A stretch of DNA of 58,644 nucleotides from Bryobacterales bacterium (lineage in GTDB: Bacteria > Acidobacteriota > Terriglobia > Bryobacterales > Bryobacteraceae): assembly GCA_027324255.1 (NCBI GenBank), contig DAHVTI010000370.1, positions 1 to 58,644 on the forward strand. The letters run 5' to 3'. The first letter of the stretch is position 1; each line of letters begins with the position of its first letter. The notes below the pieces were generated by a model that saw only the letters and a list, made by a program, of their open reading frames with translations, searched no databases and had not been told where the DNA came from. A program made the position numbers and the translations under genes. Shown one piece after another: positions 1-8,429 of this stretch.

Positions 1-456
1 CGGACATTTTCAAGCGCCGACGTCAGCCGGCTGTCGGGGGTGAGCCTGCGGCAGCTACAGTGGTGGGACGAGCAGCGGGTGGTGTCGCCGCGCCACGAAG
101 GGCACAAGCGGATCTACCTGACCGGGGAAGTGGTGGAGGTGAGCGTCATCGCCGAGTTGCGGCGTAAAGGATTCAGCCTGCAGAAGATCCGGCGGGTGCT
201 GAGGTTCCTGCAGCGGGAGATGGGCAAGCACATCGGGGAGGTTCTGAACGGGGAAGGGGAACTGAACCTGGTGACGGACGGCAAGACGGTGTACCTGGAA
301 TCGGACCGGGACCGGGTGATCGAGATCCTGAAAGCGGCGAAGCAGCCGATGTTTCTGGTGGCGGTGACGGACCAGGCGAAGAGGCTGACAGGGACGCCGC
401 GCAAGCCTCCGAAGAGCGAGGCGCCGGCGCAGGCCAGGAAGGCCAAGGCGATATAG
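1..456 (+). CDS. MerR-family transcriptional regulator (5' end cut by window edge)
   Basis: Frame 1 is open from base 1 (RTFSSADVSRLSGVSLRQLQWWDEQRVVSPRHEGHKRIYLTGEVVEVSVIAELRRKGFSLQKIRRVL): MerR-type winged HTH. Stop at 456. Confidence 0.8.
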   Translation, partial: RTFSSADVSRLSGVSLRQLQWWDEQRVVSPRHEGHKRIYLTGEVVEVSVIAELRRKGFSLQKIRRVLRFLQREMGKHIGEVLNGEGELNLVTDGKTVYLESDRDRVIEILKAAKQPMFLVAVTDQAKRLTGTPRKPPKSEAPAQARKAKAI

Positions 457-460
457 CGCG

Positions 461-626
461 AGTTCCTGGTCCGGCCTGTGGCGCAGCAGCCTGATCCCGC
501 CCGTCAGCGGTTGCGGGGCGGGTCGTCTTCCACTGCTGCCTCGGAGGATGCGCCACGGCCGGGACAGGGAGCACATACAACTGTGCCCCTAAAGATGGGC
601 GTCCGGACGACCGGGCGCCCATTTTT
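461..626 (+). ncRNA. candidate structured small RNA, possibly 6S-like
   Basis: A 5' arm (462-485, gttcctggtccggcctgtggcgca) pairs over about 20 bp with a 3' arm (549-572, tgcgccacggccgggacagggagc). It encloses an asymmetric interior (gcagc/gctgc) and a terminal cccgccc/gggcggg hairpin, and is followed by an intrinsic terminator. The rod with central bulge resembles 6S RNA; identity not verified. Confidence 0.5.
595..626 (+). terminator. Rho-independent terminator
   Basis: ATGGGCGTCCGG-ACGA-CCGGGCGCCCAT forms a 12-bp stem (one U.G) followed by TTTTT. Confidence 0.8.
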
Positions 627-728
627 CTCAAGCCAGCCATTTTTCTCAAACCTTGGGGGGCTGAGGCTCGTCCAACTGGTGTAAAGGGCCTGCGATATAC
701 TTGGGGCAGGTCTGGGAGACCTAAACAG

Positions 729-2339
729 ATGCGTCACGTGCGTGCGTTCTTCTTTTCTTTGCTGGTGATCGGGCTGTGTGCCATCGTCGCCGGCAACTTT
801 GGCCCAGGCGCGGCGGCGCGGGCGGCCTCTTCGGCGCCGGGCGCGGCGGACGACGACCTGACGGCGGGCCTGAAGACGTTCACGTCGATCTACCGGCTGG
901 TGGAAGAGAACGCGGCGGACAAGGTGAACCCGGACAAGGCGATTTACAAAGGCGCGGTGGCGGGCATGCTGCGGACGCTGGACCCGCACTCGAGTTTCTT
1001 CGATCCGAAGGACTTCCAGCAACTGAGGGAAGACCAGCGGGGCTCCTACTACGGCGTGGGCATGACGATCCAGCCGAAGGACAACCGGATTGTGGTGGTG
1101 GCTCCGTTCACGGGCTCGCCGTCGTACAAAGCCGGGATCCGGCCGGGGGACGTAATTCTGGAAGTGAACGACAAGCGGACGGACGGGATGACGACGGCCG
1201 AGGTGGCGGACCTGCTGAAGGGGCACAAAGGCACGCCGGTGCAGGTGGTGATCAGCCGAGAGGGGGTGGACAAGCCGATCACGTTCAACCTGATCCGCGG
1301 CGAGATTCCGCGCTACACGGTGCAGAACGCATTCTGGCTGAAGCCGGGGATCGCCTACGTCGACGTGGAGAGTTTCAACGAGAACACTTCGCACGAGCTG
1401 GAAGACGCCTTCAAGAAGCTGGGCGAGAGCAACATCAAGGGACTGGTGCTGGACCTGAGAAGCAACCCGGGCGGCCTGCTGAACGAAGGCGTGGCGGTGG
1501 CGGGGCGGTTCCTGAAGCGGGGCCAGACGGTGGTGAGCCACCGCGGGCGAACGTCGCCGGAGAAGCCGTACACGGCGAGCAACGGCAGTTCGACGCGGGA
1601 CTACCCGATCGTGGTGATGGTGGACCGCTATTCGGCGTCGGCGGCGGAGATTGTGGCCGGGGCGCTGCAGGACCACGACCGGGCGTACATCTTCGGCGAC
1701 AACACGTTCGGCAAGGGGCTGGTGCAGACGGTGTTCCCGCTATCCGAGAACACGGGCCTGGCATTGACGACGGCGAAGTACTACACGCCGTCGGGGCGGC
1801 TGATCCAGCGCGACTACGGCAGCGGCTCCTTCTACGAGTACTACTTCAACCGCAAGGACGGCGTGCAGAAAGACACGACGGACGTGAAGATGACGGACTC
1901 CGGCCGGGCGGTGTACGGCGGGAACGGCATCCAGCCGGACGAGAAGTTCGACCTGAAGTACAACAAGTTCCAGATCGAGGTACTGCGGCGGTCCGCGTTC
2001 CGAGACTACATTCCGAAGTTTTTCGCGGGCCGCGACACGAGGCTGGCCAAGGACTGGAACCCGGACCAGGAGATGATGGCGGACTTCCACCAGTTCCTGC
2101 TGAAGAACGGCGCCAAGTTCACCGAAGCCGAGTTTGCCGAGAACCAGGAGTGGCTGAAGGTGCAGTTGAAGCGGGAGGCGCTGATCACGGCGGCGGGGCT
2201 GGATGAGAGCCTGCGGTACGGCATCGAGACCGACCCGGCGGTGCTGAAAGCCGAGGAACTGATGCCGAAGGCGAAGGAACTGCTCGACAGCCAGAAGAAG
2301 CAGATGGTTCAATTGGACAAGAGGTCCCGTCGCGATTGA
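729..2339 (+). CDS. S41 family C-terminal processing peptidase (CtpA/Prc-like) with PDZ domain
   Basis: Signal/TM N-terminus; LDPHSSFFDPKDFQQLREDQRGSYYGVGMTI; PDZ region YKAGIRPGDVILEVN; catalytic region VDRYSASAAEIVAGALQDHDRAYIFGDNTFGKGLVQ. Confidence 0.95.
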   Translation: MRHVRAFFFSLLVIGLCAIVAGNFGPGAAARAASSAPGAADDDLTAGLKTFTSIYRLVEENAADKVNPDKAIYKGAVAGMLRTLDPHSSFFDPKDFQQLREDQRGSYYGVGMTIQPKDNRIVVVAPFTGSPSYKAGIRPGDVILEVNDKRTDGMTTAEVADLLKGHKGTPVQVVISREGVDKPITFNLIRGEIPRYTVQNAFWLKPGIAYVDVESFNENTSHELEDAFKKLGESNIKGLVLDLRSNPGGLLNEGVAVAGRFLKRGQTVVSHRGRTSPEKPYTASNGSSTRDYPIVVMVDRYSASAAEIVAGALQDHDRAYIFGDNTFGKGLVQTVFPLSENTGLALTTAKYYTPSGRLIQRDYGSGSFYEYYFNRKDGVQKDTTDVKMTDSGRAVYGGNGIQPDEKFDLKYNKFQIEVLRRSAFRDYIPKFFAGRDTRLAKDWNPDQEMMADFHQFLLKNGAKFTEAEFAENQEWLKVQLKREALITAAGLDESLRYGIETDPAVLKAEELMPKAKELLDSQKKQMVQLDKRSRRD

Positions 2340-4123
2340 ACCAGCTTTGCCTTCCTGACGCACCGACACCGCAGATTATCGTTCTCGACACCGGGGGGCA
2401 GTACTGCCACCTGATCACGCGCAAGATCCGCGAGCTGGGAGTGTATTCCGAGATCCGTCCGAGCGAGACGCCGGCGGCGGAGCTGCGCGGAGTGAAGGGG
2501 ATTGTGATTTCGGGCGGGCCGGCGAGCGTGTACGAAGACGGCTCGCCGCAGGTGGATCCGTGGATCTTCGAGTTGGGCTGCGGGGTGCTGGGGCTGTGCT
2601 ACGGGCACCAGTTGATGGCGTGGCACCTGGGCGGAGAGGTGAGCAAGGGGGAGAAGGGCGAGTACGGGCTGGCGCACTTTGCACCGAGCGGCGCGGCTGC
2701 GGTGTTTGAAGGCGCGGCGGGGCGGCAGCAGATCTGGATGAGCCACCGGGACACGGTGACGCGCGTGCCAGCGGGTTTTGAGCTGCTGGGCTCGACGGAG
2801 ACCTGCGCCATTGCGGCGATGGGGGACGCGGGGCGGCGGCTGTACGGCCTGCAGTTCCATCCGGAGGTGGTGCACACGCGGAACGGGCGGCGGATCCTCT
2901 CCAATTTCCTTTTCGGCGTGTGCGGCTGCGAGCAGGACTGGAGCCCGCGCGAGCAGGCGGCGCGGATCGAGGACGAGATCCGGCGGACGGTGGGCGAGCG
3001 GAACGTATTCTTCTTCGTGTCTGGCGGCGTGGATTCGACGGTGGCGTTCACGCTGTGCCTGCGGGCGCTGGGCGCGGAGCGGGTGCGGGCGCTGTACGTG
3101 GACACGGGGCTGATGCGGGAAGGCGAGACGGAGTTCGTGCAGCAGGTTTTCAACTCGCTGGGGCGCGGGGTGTTCCGGGTGGAGCACGCGCAGGCGCGGT
3201 TCCTGACGGCGCTCGACGGAGTGCGGGAGCCGGAGCGAAAGCGGCACATCATCGGGGAGATGTTCGTGGAGGTACAGGAGCAGATCCTGGCCTCGGGCCA
3301 TTTCCTGGAGGGCAACTGGATTCTGGGGCAGGGGACGATTTACCCGGACACGATCGAGAGCGGGGGGACGTCGAAGGCGGACCTGATCAAGACGCACCAC
3401 AACCGGGTATCAGGCATCCAGAAGCTGATGGCCGAGAACCGCATTCTGGAGCCGCTGCACCTGCTGTACAAGGACGAGGTGCGGGAGGTGGGCCGCGAGC
3501 TGGCGCTACCGGAAGAACTGCTGTCGCGGCATCCGTTCCCGGGGCCGGGGCTGGCCATCCGGTGCCTGTGCGAGGACGAGGAGCGGGGTGTGGAGCGTCT
3601 GGAAGACGGCTGGCTGGCGCCGCTGCATTCGGTGGGGGTGCAGGGGGATTCGCGCAGCTACCGTCCGGTGCTGATCCTGGAAGAATCGCCCGCGGCCGAG
3701 GGCGTGCATGAGCGGGCGACGGCGCTGATCAACCGGCTGGCGGGGATCAACCGGGTAGCGGCGCTGGCCGGGTCGCACGCGCCGGTGAGCGAAATGCGGA
3801 CGAGCCGGGCGTACCTGTGCGAGACGCGGCTGGCCCGGCTGCGGCGGGCGGATTCGGCGGTGCGGGCGTTGTGCCTGAAGTCGGGCTTCGAAAAGAGCGT
3901 GTGGCAGTTCCCGGTGATCATCGTGCCGCTGGGCACGGCGGAGCGACCGGACTCGATCGTGCTGCGTCCGATCGATTCGGTGGATGGGATGACGGCGCAG
4001 TCGGTAGTGATGCCCGCCGAGGTGCTGGCGGAAATGACACGGACGCTGCTGGCGCAGGAGGGGATCTGCGCGGTGCTGTACGACCTGACGCACAAGCCGC
4101 CGGGCACGATCGAGTGGGAGTAG
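2336..4123 (+). CDS. guaA: GMP synthase (glutamine-hydrolysing), long eukaryote-like form
   Basis: GATase LCYGHQ and FHPEV; PP-loop SGGVDST; SRHPFPGPGLAIR; C-terminus YDLTHKPPGTIEWE. TTG start overlaps the ctpA stop (ATTGA); AGAGG lies upstream. Confidence 0.93.
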   Translation: MNQLCLPDAPTPQIIVLDTGGQYCHLITRKIRELGVYSEIRPSETPAAELRGVKGIVISGGPASVYEDGSPQVDPWIFELGCGVLGLCYGHQLMAWHLGGEVSKGEKGEYGLAHFAPSGAAAVFEGAAGRQQIWMSHRDTVTRVPAGFELLGSTETCAIAAMGDAGRRLYGLQFHPEVVHTRNGRRILSNFLFGVCGCEQDWSPREQAARIEDEIRRTVGERNVFFFVSGGVDSTVAFTLCLRALGAERVRALYVDTGLMREGETEFVQQVFNSLGRGVFRVEHAQARFLTALDGVREPERKRHIIGEMFVEVQEQILASGHFLEGNWILGQGTIYPDTIESGGTSKADLIKTHHNRVSGIQKLMAENRILEPLHLLYKDEVREVGRELALPEELLSRHPFPGPGLAIRCLCEDEERGVERLEDGWLAPLHSVGVQGDSRSYRPVLILEESPAAEGVHERATALINRLAGINRVAALAGSHAPVSEMRTSRAYLCETRLARLRRADSAVRALCLKSGFEKSVWQFPVIIVPLGTAERPDSIVLRPIDSVDGMTAQSVVMPAEVLAEMTRTLLAQEGICAVLYDLTHKPPGTIEWE

Positions 4124-4130
4124 TGGCGGT

Positions 4131-4706
4131 TCAACCGCGCAGCGGAGCCAGCGCGTCCAGAAGCTGAGCGGCTCGCACGACGCGGCAGTATTCACCGTCC
4201 AGGTTGGCGAGAGACAGGGCGTGGACCTCGTCCGCGGTGCGGGCTACGCCGTGCCAATCCGTGCGGCCGAAGGTGAAGCAGGCGTCTTCCACGAGGAGCG
4301 TGTCGAAACCGAGATTGCCGGCCATGCGGACGGTGGCTTCCACGCTGTTGTTGGTGATGACGCCGAAGACAACGAGTTGAAGATGGCCGGCGGCGCGGAG
4401 GATTCGATCGAGGTCCGTGCCGATGAAGGCGCTGTTGGTGTGCTTGGCGATGACGGGTTCGCCGGGCTGAGGCTGGAAGCCGGTCTTGAAGGCGTGGCCG
4501 GGCTGGCCGGGACGGTAGGTGGAGGCCGGCTCGACGGAGTCGTGGCGGATATGGAAGACGGCGCGGCCGGAGGCGCGCCAGGCGGCGAGGAGTTCAAGGC
4601 CGCGCCGCTCAGCCTCGGGGTTGTTGCGGACTCCCCAGGAGGGGTCGTCGATGGCGCGCTGCAGGTCGATGATGAGGAGGGCGGCGCGGGGGGAGAGGGC
4701 CGTCAT
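4131..4706 (-). CDS. isochorismatase-family hydrolase
   Basis: LLIIDLQ, IAKHTNSAFIGTDLD, GVITNNSVEATVRMAGNLGFDTLLVEDA. Start overlaps the mutL stop by 4 bp. Confidence 0.9.
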   Translation of the reverse strand: MTALSPRAALLIIDLQRAIDDPSWGVRNNPEAERRGLELLAAWRASGRAVFHIRHDSVEPASTYRPGQPGHAFKTGFQPQPGEPVIAKHTNSAFIGTDLDRILRAAGHLQLVVFGVITNNSVEATVRMAGNLGFDTLLVEDACFTFGRTDWHGVARTADEVHALSLANLDGEYCRVVRAAQLLDALAPLRG

Positions 4707-6637
4707 ATGCGGTGGAAGCTCTTGAGGATGTCGCGGGTGGAGTAGCGGAGGGCGACGGGGCGGCCGTGGGGGCAGCTCATGGGGTATTGGGTACGGGAGA
4801 GCTCGCGGAGCAGCCAGTCCATCTTCTTGGCTTCAAGGGGGGTATTGATCTTGATGGCGGCGCGGCAGGCAAGCGAGGCGGCGATGCCGCGGCGGAGGTC
4901 GGAGACGCTGACCTTGCGGAGCTCGGTTTCGGCGATTTCGAGGATTTCGTAGACGGCGCGCTCGAGGTCGGCAGGGGAGAGGCCGGCGGGAGCGGCTTTG
5001 ACGGCGATGGTGCGGTGGCCGAAGGGCTCGGTTTCAAAGCCGGCGGCGTCGAGCTCGCCGGCAATGCGCTCGTACTCGACCTGCTGGGCGGGGCTGAGGG
5101 GAAGCACCATGGGGAGGAGGAGGCGCTGCTGCTCGACCTGACCGCGCTGCTGCTGGCCGAGGACCTGCTCGAAGAGGATGCGCTCGTGGGCGACGTGCTG
5201 GTCGATGATCCAGAGGCCGTCGCGGCCGGCGGCGACGATGAAGCTGTCGTGGATCTGGCCGAGGACGCGGAGGTCGTCGAGCGAGGCCATGGTTTGAGGG
5301 GCGTCGAGGACGGCGCCGTCGGGGAAGCCGCCGTGGGTTTCGGGAACCTTGAGGCGGAGAGGCTCGAAGGCGGTGTCCGGCTGGCCGATGGGGATGGGCG
5401 GGGCGGAGAAGTCGAAGCGGCGTGGGGGGGCGGGCGGCGGTTGGAGAAACGGCTGGGGGAGGACGCTGCGGGGCTGGGCGGGATCGATGCCGGCGGGGGC
5501 GGCGCCCTGGTCGAAAGCGAAATTTTCGAGCTGCTGGGTGAACTCGGAGTAAGGCAGGCGGGCGCCGGGCTGGGCATCGGGGGCGGCGTGGGGGCTGGTG
5601 GGCAGCGGGGCGCTGGGGGCAGGGCGGGAGGCGATGAGGGTTTCGCGCAGGGCGTCGCGGACGAAGTCGTGGACGAAGCTGCCGGCGCGGAAGCGGACCT
5701 CGGTTTTGGAGGGGTGGACGTTGACGTCGACTTCGCCGGGATCGCAATCGATTTGGAGGAGGGCGAAGGGGTAGCAGGCCGGGGGCATGAGGTTGTGATA
5801 AGCAGCGGAGATGGCGTGGAGGAGGAGGCGGTCCCGGATGAGGCGGCGGTTGACGAATAAGAAGATGGAGTTGCGGTTGGTCTTCTGGATCTGGGGCCGG
5901 GAGATGAAGCCGGAGAGGCGGAAGGCGCCCTGCTGGGCGGAGAGGGGGGGCAGTTCGACGAGCTCGTCGAGGACGGCGGCGCCGAAGACCTGGAAGACGC
6001 GCTCGCGGGGGGAGGCGACGGGAGTGGCACGGAGGAGCTCTTTGCTGGCGTTGGCGGGGCCGCCGCTGGTGAGCTCGAAGTTCTTGCCGGGGTGGGCGAG
6101 GGAGTAGTGGGTGACGAGGGAGGCGATATGGGCGAGCTCGGTCTGCTCGCTGCGGAGGAACTTTTTGCGGGCGGGGACGTTGAAGAAGAGGTCGCGGACG
6201 GTGATGGTGGTGCCGGCGGGAAAGGCGGTCTCGTCGCAGGCCAGGAGCTTGCCGCCGGCGATTTCGACGCGGGTGCCTGTGGGCTCGGCGGCGGAGCGGG
6301 TTTCGAGGACGAGGCGGGAGACGGAGGCGATGGAGGGAAGGGCTTCGCCGCGGAAGCCGAGAGTGGCGATGGCTTCGAGCTCGTCGACACTGGAGAGTTT
6401 GGATGTGGCGTGGCGCTCGAAGGCGAGGAGGGCGTCGTCGCGGAGCATGCCGCAGCCGTCGTCGGCGATGCGGATGAGGCGGCGGCCGCCGCTTTCGACG
6501 TCGATGCGGATCTGGGTGGCGCCGGCGTCGAGGGAGTTTTCAAGCATCTCCTTGACGACGGAGGCGGGGCGTTCGACGACCTCGCCGGCGGCGATCTTAT
6601 TGGCGACGACGTCGCTGAGGATACGGATGCGGCCCAT
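4703..6637 (-). CDS. mutL: DNA mismatch repair protein MutL
   Basis: IRILSDVVANKIAAGEVVERPASVVKEMLENSLDAGAT, DDGCGM, GFRGEALPSIASVS; C-terminal dimerisation region with ACRAAIKINTPL and CPHGRPVALR. Confidence 0.97.
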   Translation of the reverse strand: MGRIRILSDVVANKIAAGEVVERPASVVKEMLENSLDAGATQIRIDVESGGRRLIRIADDGCGMLRDDALLAFERHATSKLSSVDELEAIATLGFRGEALPSIASVSRLVLETRSAAEPTGTRVEIAGGKLLACDETAFPAGTTITVRDLFFNVPARKKFLRSEQTELAHIASLVTHYSLAHPGKNFELTSGGPANASKELLRATPVASPRERVFQVFGAAVLDELVELPPLSAQQGAFRLSGFISRPQIQKTNRNSIFLFVNRRLIRDRLLLHAISAAYHNLMPPACYPFALLQIDCDPGEVDVNVHPSKTEVRFRAGSFVHDFVRDALRETLIASRPAPSAPLPTSPHAAPDAQPGARLPYSEFTQQLENFAFDQGAAPAGIDPAQPRSVLPQPFLQPPPAPPRRFDFSAPPIPIGQPDTAFEPLRLKVPETHGGFPDGAVLDAPQTMASLDDLRVLGQIHDSFIVAAGRDGLWIIDQHVAHERILFEQVLGQQQRGQVEQQRLLLPMVLPLSPAQQVEYERIAGELDAAGFETEPFGHRTIAVKAAPAGLSPADLERAVYEILEIAETELRKVSVSDLRRGIAASLACRAAIKINTPLEAKKMDWLLRELSRTQYPMSCPHGRPVALRYSTRDILKSFHRI

Positions 6638-6646
6638 AAAGGAAGA

Positions 6647-6667
6647 GGCGGGCCGGAGAGGCCCGCC
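6647..6667 (-). terminator. intrinsic-terminator-like hairpin downstream of the TolC gene
   Basis: GGCGGGCC-GGAGA-GGCCCGCC perfect 8-bp stem; pyrimidine-rich ctcttccttt follows on the minus strand. The U-tract is imperfect. Confidence 0.5.
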
Positions 6668-6691
6668 CTGGTTCCATGATAGGCGTTCCGG

Positions 6692-8404
6692 CTACTGGAT
6701 GACGATGCCGCGATCGGTGAGCAGGGTGCCGAGGCGCTGCTGGAGGGTGAGGAGGTTGCGCTTGTAGGTGACCGTCTGGTTGACCAGGTTGGACTGGGCC
6801 GTGGTGAGGTCGTTCTGGGCGGAGAGGAGGAAGAAGATATTGATGACGCCGAGGTCGTAGCGCTTCTGGTCGGCGTCGGCGCGCTTCTGGGCGTAGTCGA
6901 CGGCGATCTGGGCGAGGCGGACGCCTTCGCGGCTGCTCTCGACGCCCGTGACGGCGTTGAGGACTTCCTGGCGGATCTGCTGTTGGAGGCCGCGCTCGCG
7001 GAGGGCGGAGAGGCGCTTGGCGACAGCGGCGTCGGCGAGATTTGCGGCGCCGGCGCGGTCCCGCAGCGGGAGGTTCAACTGGAGGCCGAAGGAGAAGGTG
7101 TTGTAGTTGAAGCCGAACATCTGGCTCCAGGCGTCGTTGGGGCCGCCGGGCATGAAGGTGGGGGGAGTGGTGCTGCGATTGTAGCCCGGGCCGCCGCGGC
7201 CGTAGGTCTGGTAGCTGCCGTTGAGGTTGAAGAGTGGCTTGAGCGAATTGAGAGCGTTCTTGATCTGGAGGTCGTTGATGTCGAGGGCGAGCTTCTGGGC
7301 CTTGAGATCCGGGCGGTTCTCGAGGGCGGTCTGGACGAGCTGATCGCGATCGTACTTCGTCGTGTCGGGCAGCTTGGTGGGATCCTCGGTGAGCACGACG
7401 GGCAGGGTGCGGACGTCGGGGTCGATGTCGGCGCCGATCTGGCGGCGGAGAGCGTCCTCGAACTGGCGGAGCTGGTACTCGGTGCGGGTGACGTTGATCT
7501 GGGCGGTGGCGGCGTTCTGCTCGGGCTGGAAGCGTTCGAGCTCGCTGGTGGCGCCGAGCTCGATTTCGCGGTTGGTGCGCTCGAGGGACTTCTGAGCGAG
7601 TTCGAGAGCGGCGCGGTTCACCTTCAGGTTTTCGCGCGCGCTGATGACGTCCCAATAGGCGCCTTCGGCGGTGACGAGGAGGCGGAGGACGGAGTCGTAG
7701 ATGCTGAAGTCGACCTGCTGGCGGGTGGCGCGGGCGATGGTGATGGGCAGCTTGGTGATGTAGGCGCCGCGGTTGCGCAGCAGGGGCTGGGTGAAGCCCA
7801 TCTGCCAGGTGTTGGTGTAGGCGGGGTTGAAGAGGGAGTACTGGTCGTTAGTGGAAAGCTTGCTCCAGTTGATCTGGCTGAAGACGGTGGTGGAGGTGGG
7901 CAGCAACTCGGTGAAGCGGGCGTTGAAGGGCTGGTTGAGGTTGCTGAGGACCTGGGCGCCCTGCAACTGGTTGGTGGCGGGGGTGGTGGCGCGGGTGGCG
8001 TTGAAGTTGGAAGAGAGCGTGGGGTCGAAGACGCCGAATGCGCGCTGGATGGCGTTCTTGGGCGATTCGATGGAGAGCCGCTGGACGGCGACGTCGGTGT
8101 TGTTGGCAACGACGAGATCGAGGTAGTTTTTCAGCGACAGGGTGAGCTTGCCGTCGACGACGAAATCCTTGAGGTGGACGGGTCCCTCGACGGTGACCTT
8201 GGTGTCGCTGGGGCGGAACACCTGGCGCATCCAGGCGCCGGTGCCGACCCATGGGGCCTTGTTGGCCACGTCGGAGAGGTCCATCTTGGTGACGGCTCCG
8301 GAGCTGGCGGCGGGCTGGGCCGTGGACGTCACGGCCGGGGCGCCCGGTTGTTGCTGGGCGGGCAGAACGAGAGCGGAGATGAGGAGGACTGCAAGAGGGC
8401 GCAT
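6692..8404 (-). CDS. TolC-family outer membrane efflux protein
   Basis: Start set at MRPLAVLLISALVLPAQQQ (signal peptide) rather than the longer ORF. Repeated TolC-type coiled-coil segments (LRLLVTAEGAYWDVISARENLKVNRAALELAQKSLERTNREIELGATSELE). Confidence 0.92.
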   Translation of the reverse strand: MRPLAVLLISALVLPAQQQPGAPAVTSTAQPAASSGAVTKMDLSDVANKAPWVGTGAWMRQVFRPSDTKVTVEGPVHLKDFVVDGKLTLSLKNYLDLVVANNTDVAVQRLSIESPKNAIQRAFGVFDPTLSSNFNATRATTPATNQLQGAQVLSNLNQPFNARFTELLPTSTTVFSQINWSKLSTNDQYSLFNPAYTNTWQMGFTQPLLRNRGAYITKLPITIARATRQQVDFSIYDSVLRLLVTAEGAYWDVISARENLKVNRAALELAQKSLERTNREIELGATSELERFQPEQNAATAQINVTRTEYQLRQFEDALRRQIGADIDPDVRTLPVVLTEDPTKLPDTTKYDRDQLVQTALENRPDLKAQKLALDINDLQIKNALNSLKPLFNLNGSYQTYGRGGPGYNRSTTPPTFMPGGPNDAWSQMFGFNYNTFSFGLQLNLPLRDRAGAANLADAAVAKRLSALRERGLQQQIRQEVLNAVTGVESSREGVRLAQIAVDYAQKRADADQKRYDLGVINIFFLLSAQNDLTTAQSNLVNQTVTYKRNLLTLQQRLGTLLTDRGIVIQ

Positions 8405-8429
8405 GGATTCAACCTGAACTGTGGAGGGA

